64,000 bases of DNA. It comes from CBDDLD01 sp965230605. Its GTDB lineage: Bacteria; Bacteroidota; Bacteroidia; Flavobacteriales; Flavobacteriaceae. The stretch covers positions 2,418,001-2,482,000 of the forward strand of contig CBDDLD010000004.1 of the NCBI GenBank assembly GCA_965230605.1, written 5' to 3'. The notes below the pieces were generated by a model that saw only the letters and a program-made list of their open reading frames with translations, was not told the origin of the DNA and ran no database searches. A program made the position numbers and the translations under genes. Shown here in pieces: positions 52,001 to 60,705 of this stretch. Every line of letters begins with the position of its first letter. The first letter of the stretch is position 1.

Positions 52001-55000
52001 CTAATATCCTCTACCCTTACCCAGATCGTCTGGTTAAAGGCCGTTGTATTGGTATAGGCATTTGGTGTGAGTATTGGGTTGGTACCTGCCTCTGCATTGG
52101 CCTGAGTCTCATAATAGCTCACAATGTACTGTAATGGATCTAATCCGTTTAAAATCTCTGCATCTTTGGTCGTGAGATCAAATTGTGCAAAACCATCCGC
52201 TGAGATATCATCACACTCACCCAGTGGCGTTGGGTCTTCAATCTGTGGCGTAGGCTCTACGATAAGCTCTAATTCTATAATAGTCGCACAGTCTGTTGCT
52301 ATGGTAGCACTCTCTACACGTGCATATAGCGTCTGGTTGTTAGCTACAATGTTATTATACGGAACACTGGTATCGATCGCATCTACATTATTATCCGCAT
52401 TGGCTTGTGTCTCATGATAGGTCACTGTCAGTCCCGCAGCTCCTCCGGTGATCTCATTATCGGCATCGGTAAGGGTAAACACTCCAAAGCCATCATTGTC
52501 AGGATCACAATATCTCAGGGGTTGTGGGATGAAAGCTATTGGAGCTTGCTCAACAATTAAATCTAAGGTCGTCGTATCATAACAGCCTGTATTAATATCT
52601 TGTATACGCACAAAAATCGTCTCCGGGTTAGAGATATTATTGTACATCCCAGGTAGTGGATTGGTCGCTGCATCTGCATCAGCCTGAGTCGGGTAATACG
52701 TCACTCCATAGTCCGGATTGTTACCCGTGATCTCAGGAATCTTTATCGTTAAATCTATTAAGGTTAATCCATCTGGTGTACCATCATCACAAACCGCTAA
52801 TGGTGTCGGAACTATAAACTGTGGTAATGGGTTGACCACCAAATCAAAATTTGAAATCGATCTACAACCAGTGATCGTATTCTCTAAAGACACATAGATC
52901 GTCTCAGGGGTAGCCGTATTGGCATAAGGCCCTACTATCGCATTGGTCCCTGCTTGTGCATCAGCTAAGGTGGGAAAATAAGTGATTATAACATTAACCT
53001 GGCCATTGATGATCTCCACATCTTTGGTCGTCAAATCAAATACCTCGGTCTGATCACCAGGATTGTTAGCATCACATAACTCATAGTTAGTGATCGCTAC
53101 AAATGTCGGTAATGGATTGACTATTAACTGTAAGGTCGTGGTATCAAAACATCCCGTTACATCATCCTCCAATCGCACATAGATAACTGCTGTATCTGAT
53201 GTGTAATTGCTCGGTAAAGTCGAAGTACCAGCTTCAGCATCTGCCTGAGTCGGGTGATACGTCACACTAACTCCTATTTGTGCCCCTATTACCTCTGCAT
53301 CCTTTATCGTTAAATCAAATAACGTCTCCCCATCTAAATCATCATCACAAGCCTCTAATGGTGTTGGTGCTATCGCTACAGGGTTTACCAAGACCTCTAA
53401 ATCTAAGGTCGTGACGTTGAAGCAACCTGTTGTTGTATCTTCTAATCGAACACCTATAGTTTGCAAGTTAGGTACTGTATTAATATAACCGTCAAATATC
53501 TCGTTAGTATCAGTAGCAGCATCAGCAATAGTCTCATGATAACTTACATCTACTCCAGTCTGTCCATTAAGAATCTCAGTAGTTTTATCTGATAGATTAA
53601 ATGCCGTTAATCCGTCAGTCGTCGTATCATCACACTCTTGCAATGGTGTTGGTATTATAACTGTAGGTAAAGGATTAACAATAAGGTTAAATGTTGTTGT
53701 ACCAAAACATTCTGGATGTAATGGATCTTCAACTCTAACATAAATAACCTGAGTATTAGGTGTTGTATTTGTATAATTAAGTGGTAGTGGATTTAATCCT
53801 GCATCAGCATCCGCTTGAGTTTCATAGAAAGTCACATTGAACACATTAGGATCTTGAGTTCCTAATATCTGCGCTTCTTGAGTACTTAAATCAAAAGTTT
53901 CAAAACCATCAAGACTTGGATCATCACATAACTCCATATCAGCAGGTGTATTTGCAATGGCTAAATCATTCACAATTAAATTAAACACTGGATTTGGTGA
54001 GGCGTTATAACAATTTGAATCACTTGTAGCCTCTACTCTCACATAAATAGGTTCAGGGTTAATCGTATTAGTATACATTAACGGTAAAGCACCTGTTCCT
54101 GCATCAGCATCGGCAAAACTTGTATGGTAAGTAACCGTAAAATCTGCTGGAGATTGTACTCCTAAAATACCTAATGTTTGAGAGTCTAGATCAAATTCTT
54201 CCTGATCGTCGTTAGAAGGATCATCACATAACTCTAAATCTGGAACCGGATTAATGTCTGGCTGACCTGATACGTTCAATGTAAAAGGTAAGACTTCATA
54301 ACATCCAGAAGTTAAATACTCTACTCTTATATATATGGTTTGTCCATCTGTCCCTGAATAATTTGCAGGTGCTCCAATGGGGTTAGCATCATTGTCAGCA
54401 TCAGCTAAGGTTTCGTGATAGGTGACATTAAGATCTCCAGCATTTGGCGCACTAGCTAACACCACCGGGGTATTAGATGATAAGTCAAAAATATAGGGTG
54501 GAGCTCCTGTATCACATACGAATAAGTTATTTGGAGTTTCTGTAACAATTTCGGGTAGCACATCTATGCATACTTCTTCTGTATATTCACATCCAAAATC
54601 ATCAGTCACTCTGTAAGTATAACAGAATTGACCTGCAGATGGAGGTTGCACTGTTATTGTATTCCCTGTGGTATTAGTAATTGTTGGGTCTGCATCCCAA
54701 GCTTCAGACGTTATTGTTGGAGTAAATGAAAGCTCTGGTGGTTGAATTGCTGGATCAAAATTAAGAAACCATGAAAAGATATATCCATTATCGATAGCTA
54801 AATTGTCTATAATTCTTATACACCAGTCACCATTTAATGGACTTCCTATTAAACCATTGAAATTTTCAACTGGCAGATAAGTTCCTGGTACCCATGAATT
54901 ATTTGGAGGGTTACTACCCGCGATCACTGTAGGTGCATTACCTAATAAGACCGCTGCTGACATAGAGAAACAATATTCCTCACCTTGACCCGGAGTGTTA

Positions 55001-56091
55001 GTTCCATCATCATTAGCACCTCCAAAATAGGTCCCTCCTCCTGCTTGGTCAAAGAGTTGAACTTGTTGTCCATTTGGACTTATGATAAAAATATCTAAAT
55101 CCCCAGAGAAAGAGTGCTCCATATTTACACATATTTCTACCAATTGGTTAGGATCTGTAATTGTTTGAGCAGAATCAAAACAATCTACGGTAATACATGT
55201 TTCATAAACCGCACCTGAACCATCTGGTAAGAATGTTGTACCACTTACAGGAGGCGTACAATCATTAATGAATGGTACAGGGTTTACAACGCCTTCAATT
55301 GTTGTTGAATCTCCAAAACATATGGTTGGATCTGCTGCTTGAGTCCCTGTAAAATCTGGTTCAGTAGCAACTTGAACAACTTGATTTATAAGGTTAGTAT
55401 TGGGGCACCCATCGGGATCTACAGAGGTATTAGCATCTCTGATATTCAGATTTACAATATATACTCCTGGGGTAGCATAAGAAAAAGTAGCGGTTTGACC
55501 AGCTATTGTATTTCCATCACCAAGATCCCATTCGTAAGTAGCACCAGTTCCATCAATAGAGAAGTTACCACTACCTGTTAATGTAATTTCTTCATTTGGA
55601 CATACTCTAATATAACCATCTCCATTAGGAGCAGGTGTTGCTGTATCAATTTGCGATGTAATTGTTTGACATGGGGTTAAACAGGAAATGTCTGCTGCCC
55701 ATCCAGTTGTATTTCCACTACCATCAGATACAAATTGAATGGTAATACAACCTGTTGTATTATCTGGAGTGGCGGCAACAAACCCAGGGCTAGCTACGCC
55801 TGAAAACGTCCCGAATATTGGTGCAGCTGTTGAATCTCCATTATAAATGGTCATCACATCTGCGTTTAACTGTGTACTAAACTCCGTAAAGTTCAATTGA
55901 ACCAATTGTCCAGCATTTTCAGGACAAATCGTTAATACTAGATTTTCGTCATTACCGTAATTAGCAAATTCTCCTCCAGAGTCATAAAACACTCCTGAAC
56001 ATTGACTTACAGTTCCGTCTTGCATGTTAACATCCTGAGCATAAATCACAGATGTAATACAAAAAAATACGAGGGCTAAAATTCTTTTCAT
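49075..56091 (-). CDS. Giant cell-surface repeat protein with gliding/T9SS C-terminal domain
   Basis: A 2338-residue secreted protein (signal ends VIYAQ). Domains: CUB-like (about 20-136, with FYDSGGEFANYG and FVSDGSGNTTGWAADISC); PKD (about 145-245, YEWDLGDGNTIAGQ); proprotein convertase P-domain-like (about 270-450, FSGDLDIFIISPNG, WCIRIIDN). About 16 repeats of roughly 98 residues follow (about 515-2087), each built as PTPLELCDD, FDLTTKDAEILNG, TYYETQADAEAGTNP, YTNTxxPQTIYVRVE and TGC. Ig/PKD-like domains come next (about 2088-2240), and last the gliding-motility-associated C-terminal domain FTPNGDGNHD..., a type IX secretion (type B) sorting signal. It is probably an adhesin-like surface protein. 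Confidence 0.9.
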   Translation of the reverse strand: MKRILALVFFCITSVIYAQDVNMQDGTVSQCSGVFYDSGGEFANYGNDENLVLTICPENAGQLVQLNFTEFSTQLNADVMTIYNGDSTAAPIFGTFSGVASPGFVAATPDNTTGCITIQFVSDGSGNTTGWAADISCLTPCQTITSQIDTATPAPNGDGYIRVCPNEEITLTGSGNFSIDGTGATYEWDLGDGNTIAGQTATFSYATPGVYIVNLNIRDANTSVDPDGCPNTNLINQVVQVATEPDFTGTQAADPTICFGDSTTIEGVVNPVPFINDCTPPVSGTTFLPDGSGAVYETCITVDCFDSAQTITDPNQLVEICVNMEHSFSGDLDIFIISPNGQQVQLFDQAGGGTYFGGANDDGTNTPGQGEEYCFSMSAAVLLGNAPTVIAGSNPPNNSWVPGTYLPVENFNGLIGSPLNGDWCIRIIDNLAIDNGYIFSWFLNFDPAIQPPELSFTPTITSEAWDADPTITNTTGNTITVQPPSAGQFCYTYRVTDDFGCEYTEEVCIDVLPEIVTETPNNLFVCDTGAPPYIFDLSSNTPVVLASAPNAGDLNVTYHETLADADNDANPIGAPANYSGTDGQTIYIRVEYLTSGCYEVLPFTLNVSGQPDINPVPDLELCDDPSNDDQEEFDLDSQTLGILGVQSPADFTVTYHTSFADADAGTGALPLMYTNTINPEPIYVRVEATSDSNCYNASPNPVFNLIVNDLAIANTPADMELCDDPSLDGFETFDLSTQEAQILGTQDPNVFNVTFYETQADADAGLNPLPLNYTNTTPNTQVIYVRVEDPLHPECFGTTTFNLIVNPLPTVIIPTPLQECDDTTTDGLTAFNLSDKTTEILNGQTGVDVSYHETIADAATDTNEIFDGYINTVPNLQTIGVRLEDTTTGCFNVTTLDLEVLVNPVAIAPTPLEACDDDLDGETLFDLTIKDAEVIGAQIGVSVTYHPTQADAEAGTSTLPSNYTSDTAVIYVRLEDDVTGCFDTTTLQLIVNPLPTFVAITNYELCDANNPGDQTEVFDLTTKDVEIINGQVNVIITYFPTLADAQAGTNAIVGPYANTATPETIYVSLENTITGCRSISNFDLVVNPLPQFIVPTPLAVCDDGTPDGLTLIDLTIKIPEITGNNPDYGVTYYPTQADADAATNPLPGMYNNISNPETIFVRIQDINTGCYDTTTLDLIVEQAPIAFIPQPLRYCDPDNDGFGVFTLTDADNEITGGAAGLTVTYHETQANADNNVDAIDTSVPYNNIVANNQTLYARVESATIATDCATIIELELIVEPTPQIEDPTPLGECDDISADGFAQFDLTTKDAEILNGLDPLQYIVSYYETQANAEAGTNPILTPNAYTNTTAFNQTIWVRVEDISTVGGCFKITTLELIVHPLPVLVQPMPLELCDVNNPGDEQEAFTLEDANAEILNGQTGITLTYYETQLDADNGTNPIFSDYTNTSNPQTIYVRAVNDVTGCVNTITVTLRVNPIPSPEPNPTPIEVCDIDNDGFEVFNLEIRTLEIINGELDVVITYHETEADANNGVNAIPNPTAYTNIVPNNQMIYVRSENTLTGCYSLTTNTLELIVLPSPEVPTNIEDYVVCDTNADGFAQFDLTTKDAEILGTQDPANFTLTYHVTQADADSGNNPIINVGSYTNLSNPQTIYVRLVSNGNGCVTTGSFIIRVELPPTAVQPTPLELCDDLGESPGDEITEFDLTVKDNEITGGNPSWAVSYYETQADAQAGTNAIADPMAYTNTSVGGNPANPQTLYVVVTDTDTGCVDFTTLTIRVLPNPTPTPSDQLPELELCDDTNTGDGVEEFDLVNTDNLEVLILNGETGVTATYYEDPDDAEAGVNAIPDPTAYTNTTSPEQIIYVRVTNDITGCFTLVNFTIRVNPLPDVVAVTDFIACEVNNDGFYDFDLTTKDEEVLNGQDPGEFTVTYHETQADADNLMNALVSDYTNITNPQQIFVAITNNTTGCSISTQSFNLEVQEGAEANSDMVAILYQICDDNVEDDGDPSNDSAQFDLSTQDGFVLDGQDPASYTVSYYATLEDATLGVNPLPNLYENLTNPQVIYARVDNDTLDGTGADTSICFAVAELTLQVNPLPLFDLEDSYILCVDTNGTEVINVPVLDTGLSEADYSFEWSFNGTVLPGETGSSLTPSQGGLYSVTVTNNATGCQSSDSAEVIESAPPSLVATVTTQAFSDPHVIEAVATGIGEYEYSLDGGPWQDSGIFTGVSAGEHVITARDRNGCGIATTEVLVIDYPLYFTPNGDGNHDRWNITGIDTQPSAKIYIFDRYGKLLKQLSPTGLGWNGTYNGNLMPSSDYWFTVLYNEPSTGERKEFKAHFTLKR
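49830..54545 (-). repeat. About 16 in-frame ~295-bp repeats within the giant gene
   Basis: Repeats encode the ~98-residue CDD...TKDAEI...TGC units. Some pairs are nearly identical at DNA level: 51269-51315 and 52154-52200 match at 45 of 47 bases (hand count), although they are not neighbours. This suggests recent conversion or unit copying. Confidence 0.8.
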
Positions 56092-56102
56092 TTTACTATG
56101 AT

Positions 56103-56564
56103 TTATTGATGCTGTGATTTAATTATGATATAATAATTGGTATTATCCACCTTGTACATTGAGGCTTCCGGAGAATAAAACTCAAAATTATATTTAAGAG
56201 GATTAAATGTAGTAGCGTCGAAATTTCGGTCTCTCTTTAAATCTCTATTATAATTGTCAAACAAAGACACTTCTGAAAGTAATGGACAAGACTTAATTTC
56301 TTTTGGATTGGTTATTTGTTTAATCTCTACCCGATTTCTTAGAATATTTTTAATATCCTTTAATCGTTGTGGTATGTTTAACACATATTTTTCTGTATAA
56401 TCACCATAAACCTCTTTAATCTGAGAAAGTTCACCAGAAGTTAGAGGGGCTTTTATATTACTATTATACTGTACTATCGGTAAGGATTGCGGTCGCGTAT
56501 TAGATTGGGAATAAGTAAGTTGACATAATAATCCAAATAATAGGAATATTGTAATTTTTTTCAT
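56103..56564 (-). CDS. Small secreted protein, function unknown
   Basis: A 153-residue protein with a signal peptide (ends LTYSQS). The mature part has SGELSQIKEVYGDYTEKYVL, an RLKDIKNILRNRVEIKQI basic helix and SLFDNYNRDLKRDRNFDATT, and ends in a strand-rich tail with YYIIIKSQHQ. It is 11 bp upstream of the giant surface protein gene on the same strand and probably co-transcribed. It may be an accessory or chaperone for that protein. Such small genes often precede SprB-like genes (inference). Confidence 0.65.
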   Translation of the reverse strand: MKKITIFLLFGLLCQLTYSQSNTRPQSLPIVQYNSNIKAPLTSGELSQIKEVYGDYTEKYVLNIPQRLKDIKNILRNRVEIKQITNPKEIKSCPLLSEVSLFDNYNRDLKRDRNFDATTFNPLKYNFEFYSPEASMYKVDNTNYYIIIKSQHQ

Positions 56565-56716
56565 CGCTTAATTGAAATAGTTTTAATCTCGAAAATTAAT
56601 AAAATTTTAGGAAAACCGGTGTTAGTTTATCAGTGATAATGATAATTTCATCGGTTTTATATATATAACAAGCGTAATTATGAAATTCCTACGTGACCTA
56701 TGCTGTTTTTATTATG

Positions 56717-56724
56717 TATCTTTG
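56717..56724 (+). promoter_or_regulatory. -7 box of folE
   Basis: TATCTTTG fits TAnnTTTG, 40 bp before the folE ATG at 56765. Confidence 0.45.
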
Positions 56725-56764
56725 CTTTTTATTATTTGTTTGAAAAAGATTAATAGGCTAGATA

Positions 56765-57442
56765 ATGAAATTTGATAGTGATTTTAACAATATAGATGCT
56801 ATTGGAGATGATCATGTAGGGTCCTCTAGTGAAACACCTTTACGTGGTGATGCATTTAAATTAAGTGATAGTGAAAAAATAGACATCATTAAAGATGATG
56901 TTAGACATATTATGGAAACCCTTGGTTTAGATCTCGATGATGATAGCCTAAGTGGTACTCCTATGCGCGTGGCAAAAATGTTTGTAAAAGAAATATTTGG
57001 AGGACTTAGACCCGATAAAAAACCAAGTGCGTCTACATTTGAAAATAAATACAAGTACGGTGAAATGCTTGTTGAAAAAAACATTACCGTATATTCAACA
57101 TGTGAGCACCATTTACTCCCAATAGTAGGAAAAGCTCATGTAGCATATATTTCTAGTGGAACTGTTGTCGGTTTATCTAAAATGAATCGAATTGTGGATT
57201 ATTATGCTAAACGCCCTCAAGTTCAGGAACGATTGACCATTCAGATCGTCAAAGAATTACAAGATGTATTAGGTACCGAAGATGTAGCATGCGTTATTGA
57301 TGCTAAGCATTTATGTGTCAATTCTCGTGGAATCAGAGATGTAGATAGTAGTACTATTACCTCTGAGTTTGGCGGGAAATTCAAGGAAAAAGCTACACGA
57401 AGAGAATTTTTAGATTACATTAACTTAGACACTCAATTTTAA
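56765..57442 (+). CDS. folE: GTP cyclohydrolase I (intact copy)
   Basis: A 225-residue enzyme with complete catalytic and zinc residues: TPMRVAKMFVKEIFGGL, YSTCEHHLLPIVGKAHVAYI, GLSKMNRIVDYYAKRPQVQE and HLCVNSRGI, plus STITSEFGGKF. It converts GTP to dihydroneopterin triphosphate, the first step of folate and pterin synthesis. The N-terminus has an acidic extension of about 35 residues. It stays as the working copy; a second folE at 5242-5883 is broken. Confidence 0.96.
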   Translation: MKFDSDFNNIDAIGDDHVGSSSETPLRGDAFKLSDSEKIDIIKDDVRHIMETLGLDLDDDSLSGTPMRVAKMFVKEIFGGLRPDKKPSASTFENKYKYGEMLVEKNITVYSTCEHHLLPIVGKAHVAYISSGTVVGLSKMNRIVDYYAKRPQVQERLTIQIVKELQDVLGTEDVACVIDAKHLCVNSRGIRDVDSSTITSEFGGKFKEKATRREFLDYINLDTQF

Positions 57443-57443
57443 G

Positions 57444-57475
57444 CTTGTTCTTTCCTTTTGAGTTAATTAGCTTTG
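57444..57475 (+). promoter_or_regulatory. Promoter of the cysS operon
   Basis: CTTG (57444-57447, close to TTTG) is followed after 20 bp by TAGCTTTG (57468-57475), 34 bp before the cysS ATG. Confidence 0.45.
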
Positions 57476-57509
57476 CTGTAATAAAATAAACAACTCAACA
57501 GTTATTACT

Positions 57510-58991
57510 ATGCCATTATATGAGGACCAACGTATAAAGATATACAACTCACTTACCGGAACTAAAGACATTTTTAAACCAGTTAACGAAGGTTATGTAG
57601 GTATGTATGTTTGTGGACCTACAGTGTATAGTAATGTTCATTTGGGAAATGTAAGAACGTTTATGTCTTTTGATGTCATCTACAGGTATCTTAAGCACCT
57701 CGACTATAAAGTACGTTACGTTAGGAATATCACGGATGCAGGTCATTTGGAAAATGATGCCGACGAAGGTGAAGATCGTATCTCTAAAAAAGCACGATTA
57801 GAAGCTATAGAGCCTATGGAAGTAGTCCAACGCTATACGGTTGACTTTCATAACATTTTGAATACATTTAACTTTTTACCACCCAGCATTGAACCTACAG
57901 CTACGGGACATATTATTGAGCAAATTGAGATCATAAAAACCATTATAGATAATGGCTATGCTTATGAAGTTAATGGTTCTGTCTATTTTGATGTCCTTAG
58001 ATACAACGAAGATAAATCTTACGGTATATTAAGCAAGCGTAATGTTGAAGATTTAATTCACAATACACGCCAGCTCGATGGGCAGTCTGATAAGAAAAAC
58101 CCTCAGGATTTTGCGCTATGGAAAAAAGCAGAACCTCAACATATTATGCGTTGGCCATCCCCTTGGAGTGATGGTTTCCCTGGTTGGCATTTAGAATGTA
58201 CAGCTATGAGCACCAAATATCTTGGCGAAAAATTTGACATTCACGGTGGTGGTATGGATCTAAAATTCCCTCATCACGAATGTGAAATTGCTCAAGCAGA
58301 GGCTTGCAATAATAAATCGCCTGTTAATTACTGGATGCATGCTAATATGTTGATTATGAACGGGAAGAAAATGGCGAAGTCAACCGGAAACTTCATATTA
58401 CCTAATGAAATATTTACAGGCGACAACCCACATATCACAAAAGCTTATGCGCCAAGTGTAGCGCGCTTCTTCATGTTACAAGCACACTACAGAAGTATTC
58501 TAGATTTTACTGATAGTGGGCTTCTAGCCAGTGAAAAAGGGTTTTTCAGGCTGATGGATGCTATTAACCTATTAGATGATATCAAAACAAGTGGTTCATC
58601 ATCATTTAATGTTTCAGAATGGAAGCAGAAATGTTATGATGCAATGAATGATGATTTTAACACCCCTATTCTAATCGCTACATTGTTTGATGCTGTTAAA
58701 TTTATCAATCAAGTCAATGATGGAAGCGCATCAATTAGTGGTGAAGATTTTGAGGTTTTAAAATCTACATTACACACCTTTACTTTTGATATTTTAGGCC
58801 TTGTAAATACTACCAAAGAAGACTCTGGCACAGATAAACTTTCTGGAGCTGTTCAGTTACTGATAAAATTGAGACAAGAAGCAAGAGCTAATAAAGATTT
58901 TGCTTTATCTGATAAGATTAGAGATGAACTTGCTGAAGTAGGTATTCAATTACAAGATGGTAAAGACGGAACCACATTTACGACCAATTAA
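57510..58991 (+). CDS. cysS: Cysteinyl-tRNA synthetase
   Basis: A 493-residue class I synthetase. Zinc and HIGH region: YVCGPTVYSNVHLGNVRTF (HIGH appears as HLGN); MSKS appears as KMAKSTGNFIL; zinc ligands include WHLECTAMS and FPHHECEIAQ. It charges tRNA-Cys. First gene of an operon with yidD (2-bp gap) and probably lgt. Confidence 0.95.
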   Translation: MPLYEDQRIKIYNSLTGTKDIFKPVNEGYVGMYVCGPTVYSNVHLGNVRTFMSFDVIYRYLKHLDYKVRYVRNITDAGHLENDADEGEDRISKKARLEAIEPMEVVQRYTVDFHNILNTFNFLPPSIEPTATGHIIEQIEIIKTIIDNGYAYEVNGSVYFDVLRYNEDKSYGILSKRNVEDLIHNTRQLDGQSDKKNPQDFALWKKAEPQHIMRWPSPWSDGFPGWHLECTAMSTKYLGEKFDIHGGGMDLKFPHHECEIAQAEACNNKSPVNYWMHANMLIMNGKKMAKSTGNFILPNEIFTGDNPHITKAYAPSVARFFMLQAHYRSILDFTDSGLLASEKGFFRLMDAINLLDDIKTSGSSSFNVSEWKQKCYDAMNDDFNTPILIATLFDAVKFINQVNDGSASISGEDFEVLKSTLHTFTFDILGLVNTTKEDSGTDKLSGAVQLLIKLRQEARANKDFALSDKIRDELAEVGIQLQDGKDGTTFTTN

Positions 58992-58993
58992 TT

Positions 58994-59227
58994 GTGAAAA
59001 AAATCTTGACATACCCCTTTTTACTTTTGATTAAAGTCTACCAAACGGTTATTTCGCCAATAACTCCAGCTACTTGTCGGTATCAGCCTACATGTTCTCA
59101 TTATACCAAAGAGGCCTTAGAGAAACATGGTTTATTTAAAGGTGGTCGATTGGCTATAAAAAGAATATTTAGTTGCCATCCATGGGGTGGTAGTGGTTAT
59201 GACCCTGTACCTGACGAAGAGCATTAA
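58994..59227 (+). CDS. yidD: Membrane protein insertion efficiency factor YidD
   Basis: A 77-residue protein starting at a GTG at 58994. Signature segments: YQTVISPITPATCRYQPTCS with the conserved Cys residues, EALEKHGLFKGGRLAIKR and SCHPWGGSGYDPVP. It assists YidC-mediated insertion at the membrane. A diverged YidD-like domain is fused to a lipoprotein at 19811. Confidence 0.93.
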   Translation: MKKILTYPFLLLIKVYQTVISPITPATCRYQPTCSHYTKEALEKHGLFKGGRLAIKRIFSCHPWGGSGYDPVPDEEH

Positions 59228-59294
59228 TATTGCGTTAATACCTGTCAGTTTATATATCAAAGTACTATATTTATGCCATTAATAGAAATGACCT

Positions 59295-60131
59295 ATGTAC
59301 GCACTTAAATTTGTATGGGATCCTTCAAAAGGTATAGACCTTGGCTTTTTCACCTTACATTATTACAGCATGATGTGGATTGTTGCTTTTGTAATTGGTT
59401 TTTATATCATGAAGAGGATCTATAAAAATGAAGGACAATCTAATGACTCCCTCGATTCACTTTTTATTTATTCGGTGTTAGGAATTATGATTGGGGCCCG
59501 TTTAGGTCATGTGTTTTTCTATCAACGTGAATTAATTACACAAGATTTCTTCAGCATATTTTTACCTTTCAAGTTTGCCGGAGGGTTTGAATTTACAGGC
59601 TTCCAAGGGCTTGCCAGTCATGGTGCTGCTATTGGTATGATCATATCCATGTACTTATATAACAGGAAAATTCTTAAGAAGTCTATATTATGGATTCTAG
59701 ATCGTGTTGTTGTACCGGTTTCATTAGGAGCAGTGTTTGTAAGGCTTGGTAATTTTATTAATTCTGAAATCATTGGTAAGCCAACAGGGACTGATTTTGG
59801 GGTAGTTTTTAAACAATTAGCTGCTGAGCAGCAAGTCCCCAGACACCCGTCACAACTCTATGAAGCCGGAGCGTATGTGATTGTGTTTCTAATTTTACTA
59901 TACATGTATTGGCGAACAAATAAAGCCAATCAAACCGGTTTCCTATTCGGGTTGTTTTTAGTACTACTTTGGACAGTGCGCTTTTTTGTAGAATTCTTAA
60001 AAGAGCCTCAAGGCGATGAATATATAACTCTATTTGGTCTAAACACGGGACAACTTCTGAGTATTCCTCTAATTCTTGTTGGACTGTATTTCATGTTTGT
60101 TTTCAAATCTAAACCATCAAAGGCTGTATAA
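59295..60131 (+). CDS. lgt: Prolipoprotein diacylglyceryl transferase
   Basis: A 278-residue membrane enzyme with about seven helices. Active-site segments: GARLGHVFFYQREL, GLASHGAAIGM, RLGNFINSEIIGKPT (the Lgt signature) and PRHPSQLYEA. It adds diacylglycerol to lipobox Cys, needed for the many lipoproteins in this window. It overlaps the next gene by one base. Confidence 0.95.
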   Translation: MYALKFVWDPSKGIDLGFFTLHYYSMMWIVAFVIGFYIMKRIYKNEGQSNDSLDSLFIYSVLGIMIGARLGHVFFYQRELITQDFFSIFLPFKFAGGFEFTGFQGLASHGAAIGMIISMYLYNRKILKKSILWILDRVVVPVSLGAVFVRLGNFINSEIIGKPTGTDFGVVFKQLAAEQQVPRHPSQLYEAGAYVIVFLILLYMYWRTNKANQTGFLFGLFLVLLWTVRFFVEFLKEPQGDEYITLFGLNTGQLLSIPLILVGLYFMFVFKSKPSKAV

Positions 60132-60637
60132 TGAAACGTCATTTGTTTAATATTTTAGGAAGTGCATTATTTGGAGTCCTATTGATTTGTAGTGTTTCAT
60201 GCAAATCAGATTCTAAATCTAATAACACTTCAAAGCCTATTGTTATTTCCTTTACTAAAGAAGGGACACTTTCTTTAATTAAGGGTAATAATGATTCTAT
60301 TATCAAAACCTTAGATATAGAGATTGCAGATGACGAATACCAAACCCAAACCGGATTAATGTATAGAGACCAAATGGATAAAAAACAAGGTATGCTATTC
60401 ATATTTCCTGATGAAATCTTACGAAGTTTTTACATGAAAAATACGCGTATCCCATTAGACATTATTTTCATCGACAATAATAATACGATTGTTAGTTTTC
60501 AAAAAAACGCTAAGCCTTTTGATGAAACGTCTTTACCTTCTAAAGCTCCTGCTAAATATGTTTTAGAGATTAACGCAGGCTTATCTGAAGAATGGGGTCT
60601 TGAAGAAGGGGACCGCATCGAATTTCAAAAACAGTAA
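60131..60637 (+). CDS. DUF192 lipoprotein
   Basis: A 168-residue protein with a lipobox (ICSVSCKSDS, Cys about 24). The DUF192 core has TGLMYRDQMDKKQGMLFIFP, FYMKNTRIPLDIIFIDNN and a C-terminal GLSEEWGLEEGDRIEF. The family is small, widespread and periplasmic with no known activity. Its start overlaps the lgt stop by 1 bp, so it is translationally coupled. Confidence 0.88.
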   Translation: MKRHLFNILGSALFGVLLICSVSCKSDSKSNNTSKPIVISFTKEGTLSLIKGNNDSIIKTLDIEIADDEYQTQTGLMYRDQMDKKQGMLFIFPDEILRSFYMKNTRIPLDIIFIDNNNTIVSFQKNAKPFDETSLPSKAPAKYVLEINAGLSEEWGLEEGDRIEFQKQ

Positions 60638-60654
60638 TTCTAATATTCATAAAC

Positions 60655-60686
60655 AAAAAAGCCGATCACATGTGATCGGCTTTTTT
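60655..60686. terminator. Strong bidirectional terminator
   Basis: AAAAAAGCCGATCACA (60655-60670) and TGTGATCGGCTTTTTT (60671-60686) form a perfect 16-bp palindrome between the convergent DUF192 and secDF genes. Confidence 0.88.
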
Positions 60687-60705
60687 GTTTTATATAGATT
60701 TAGAA

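Noticed and set aside
49830..54545. CRISPR-like array
   Set aside because: Repeats are ~295 bp, coding and in frame inside one long gene, with no spacers of uniform size.
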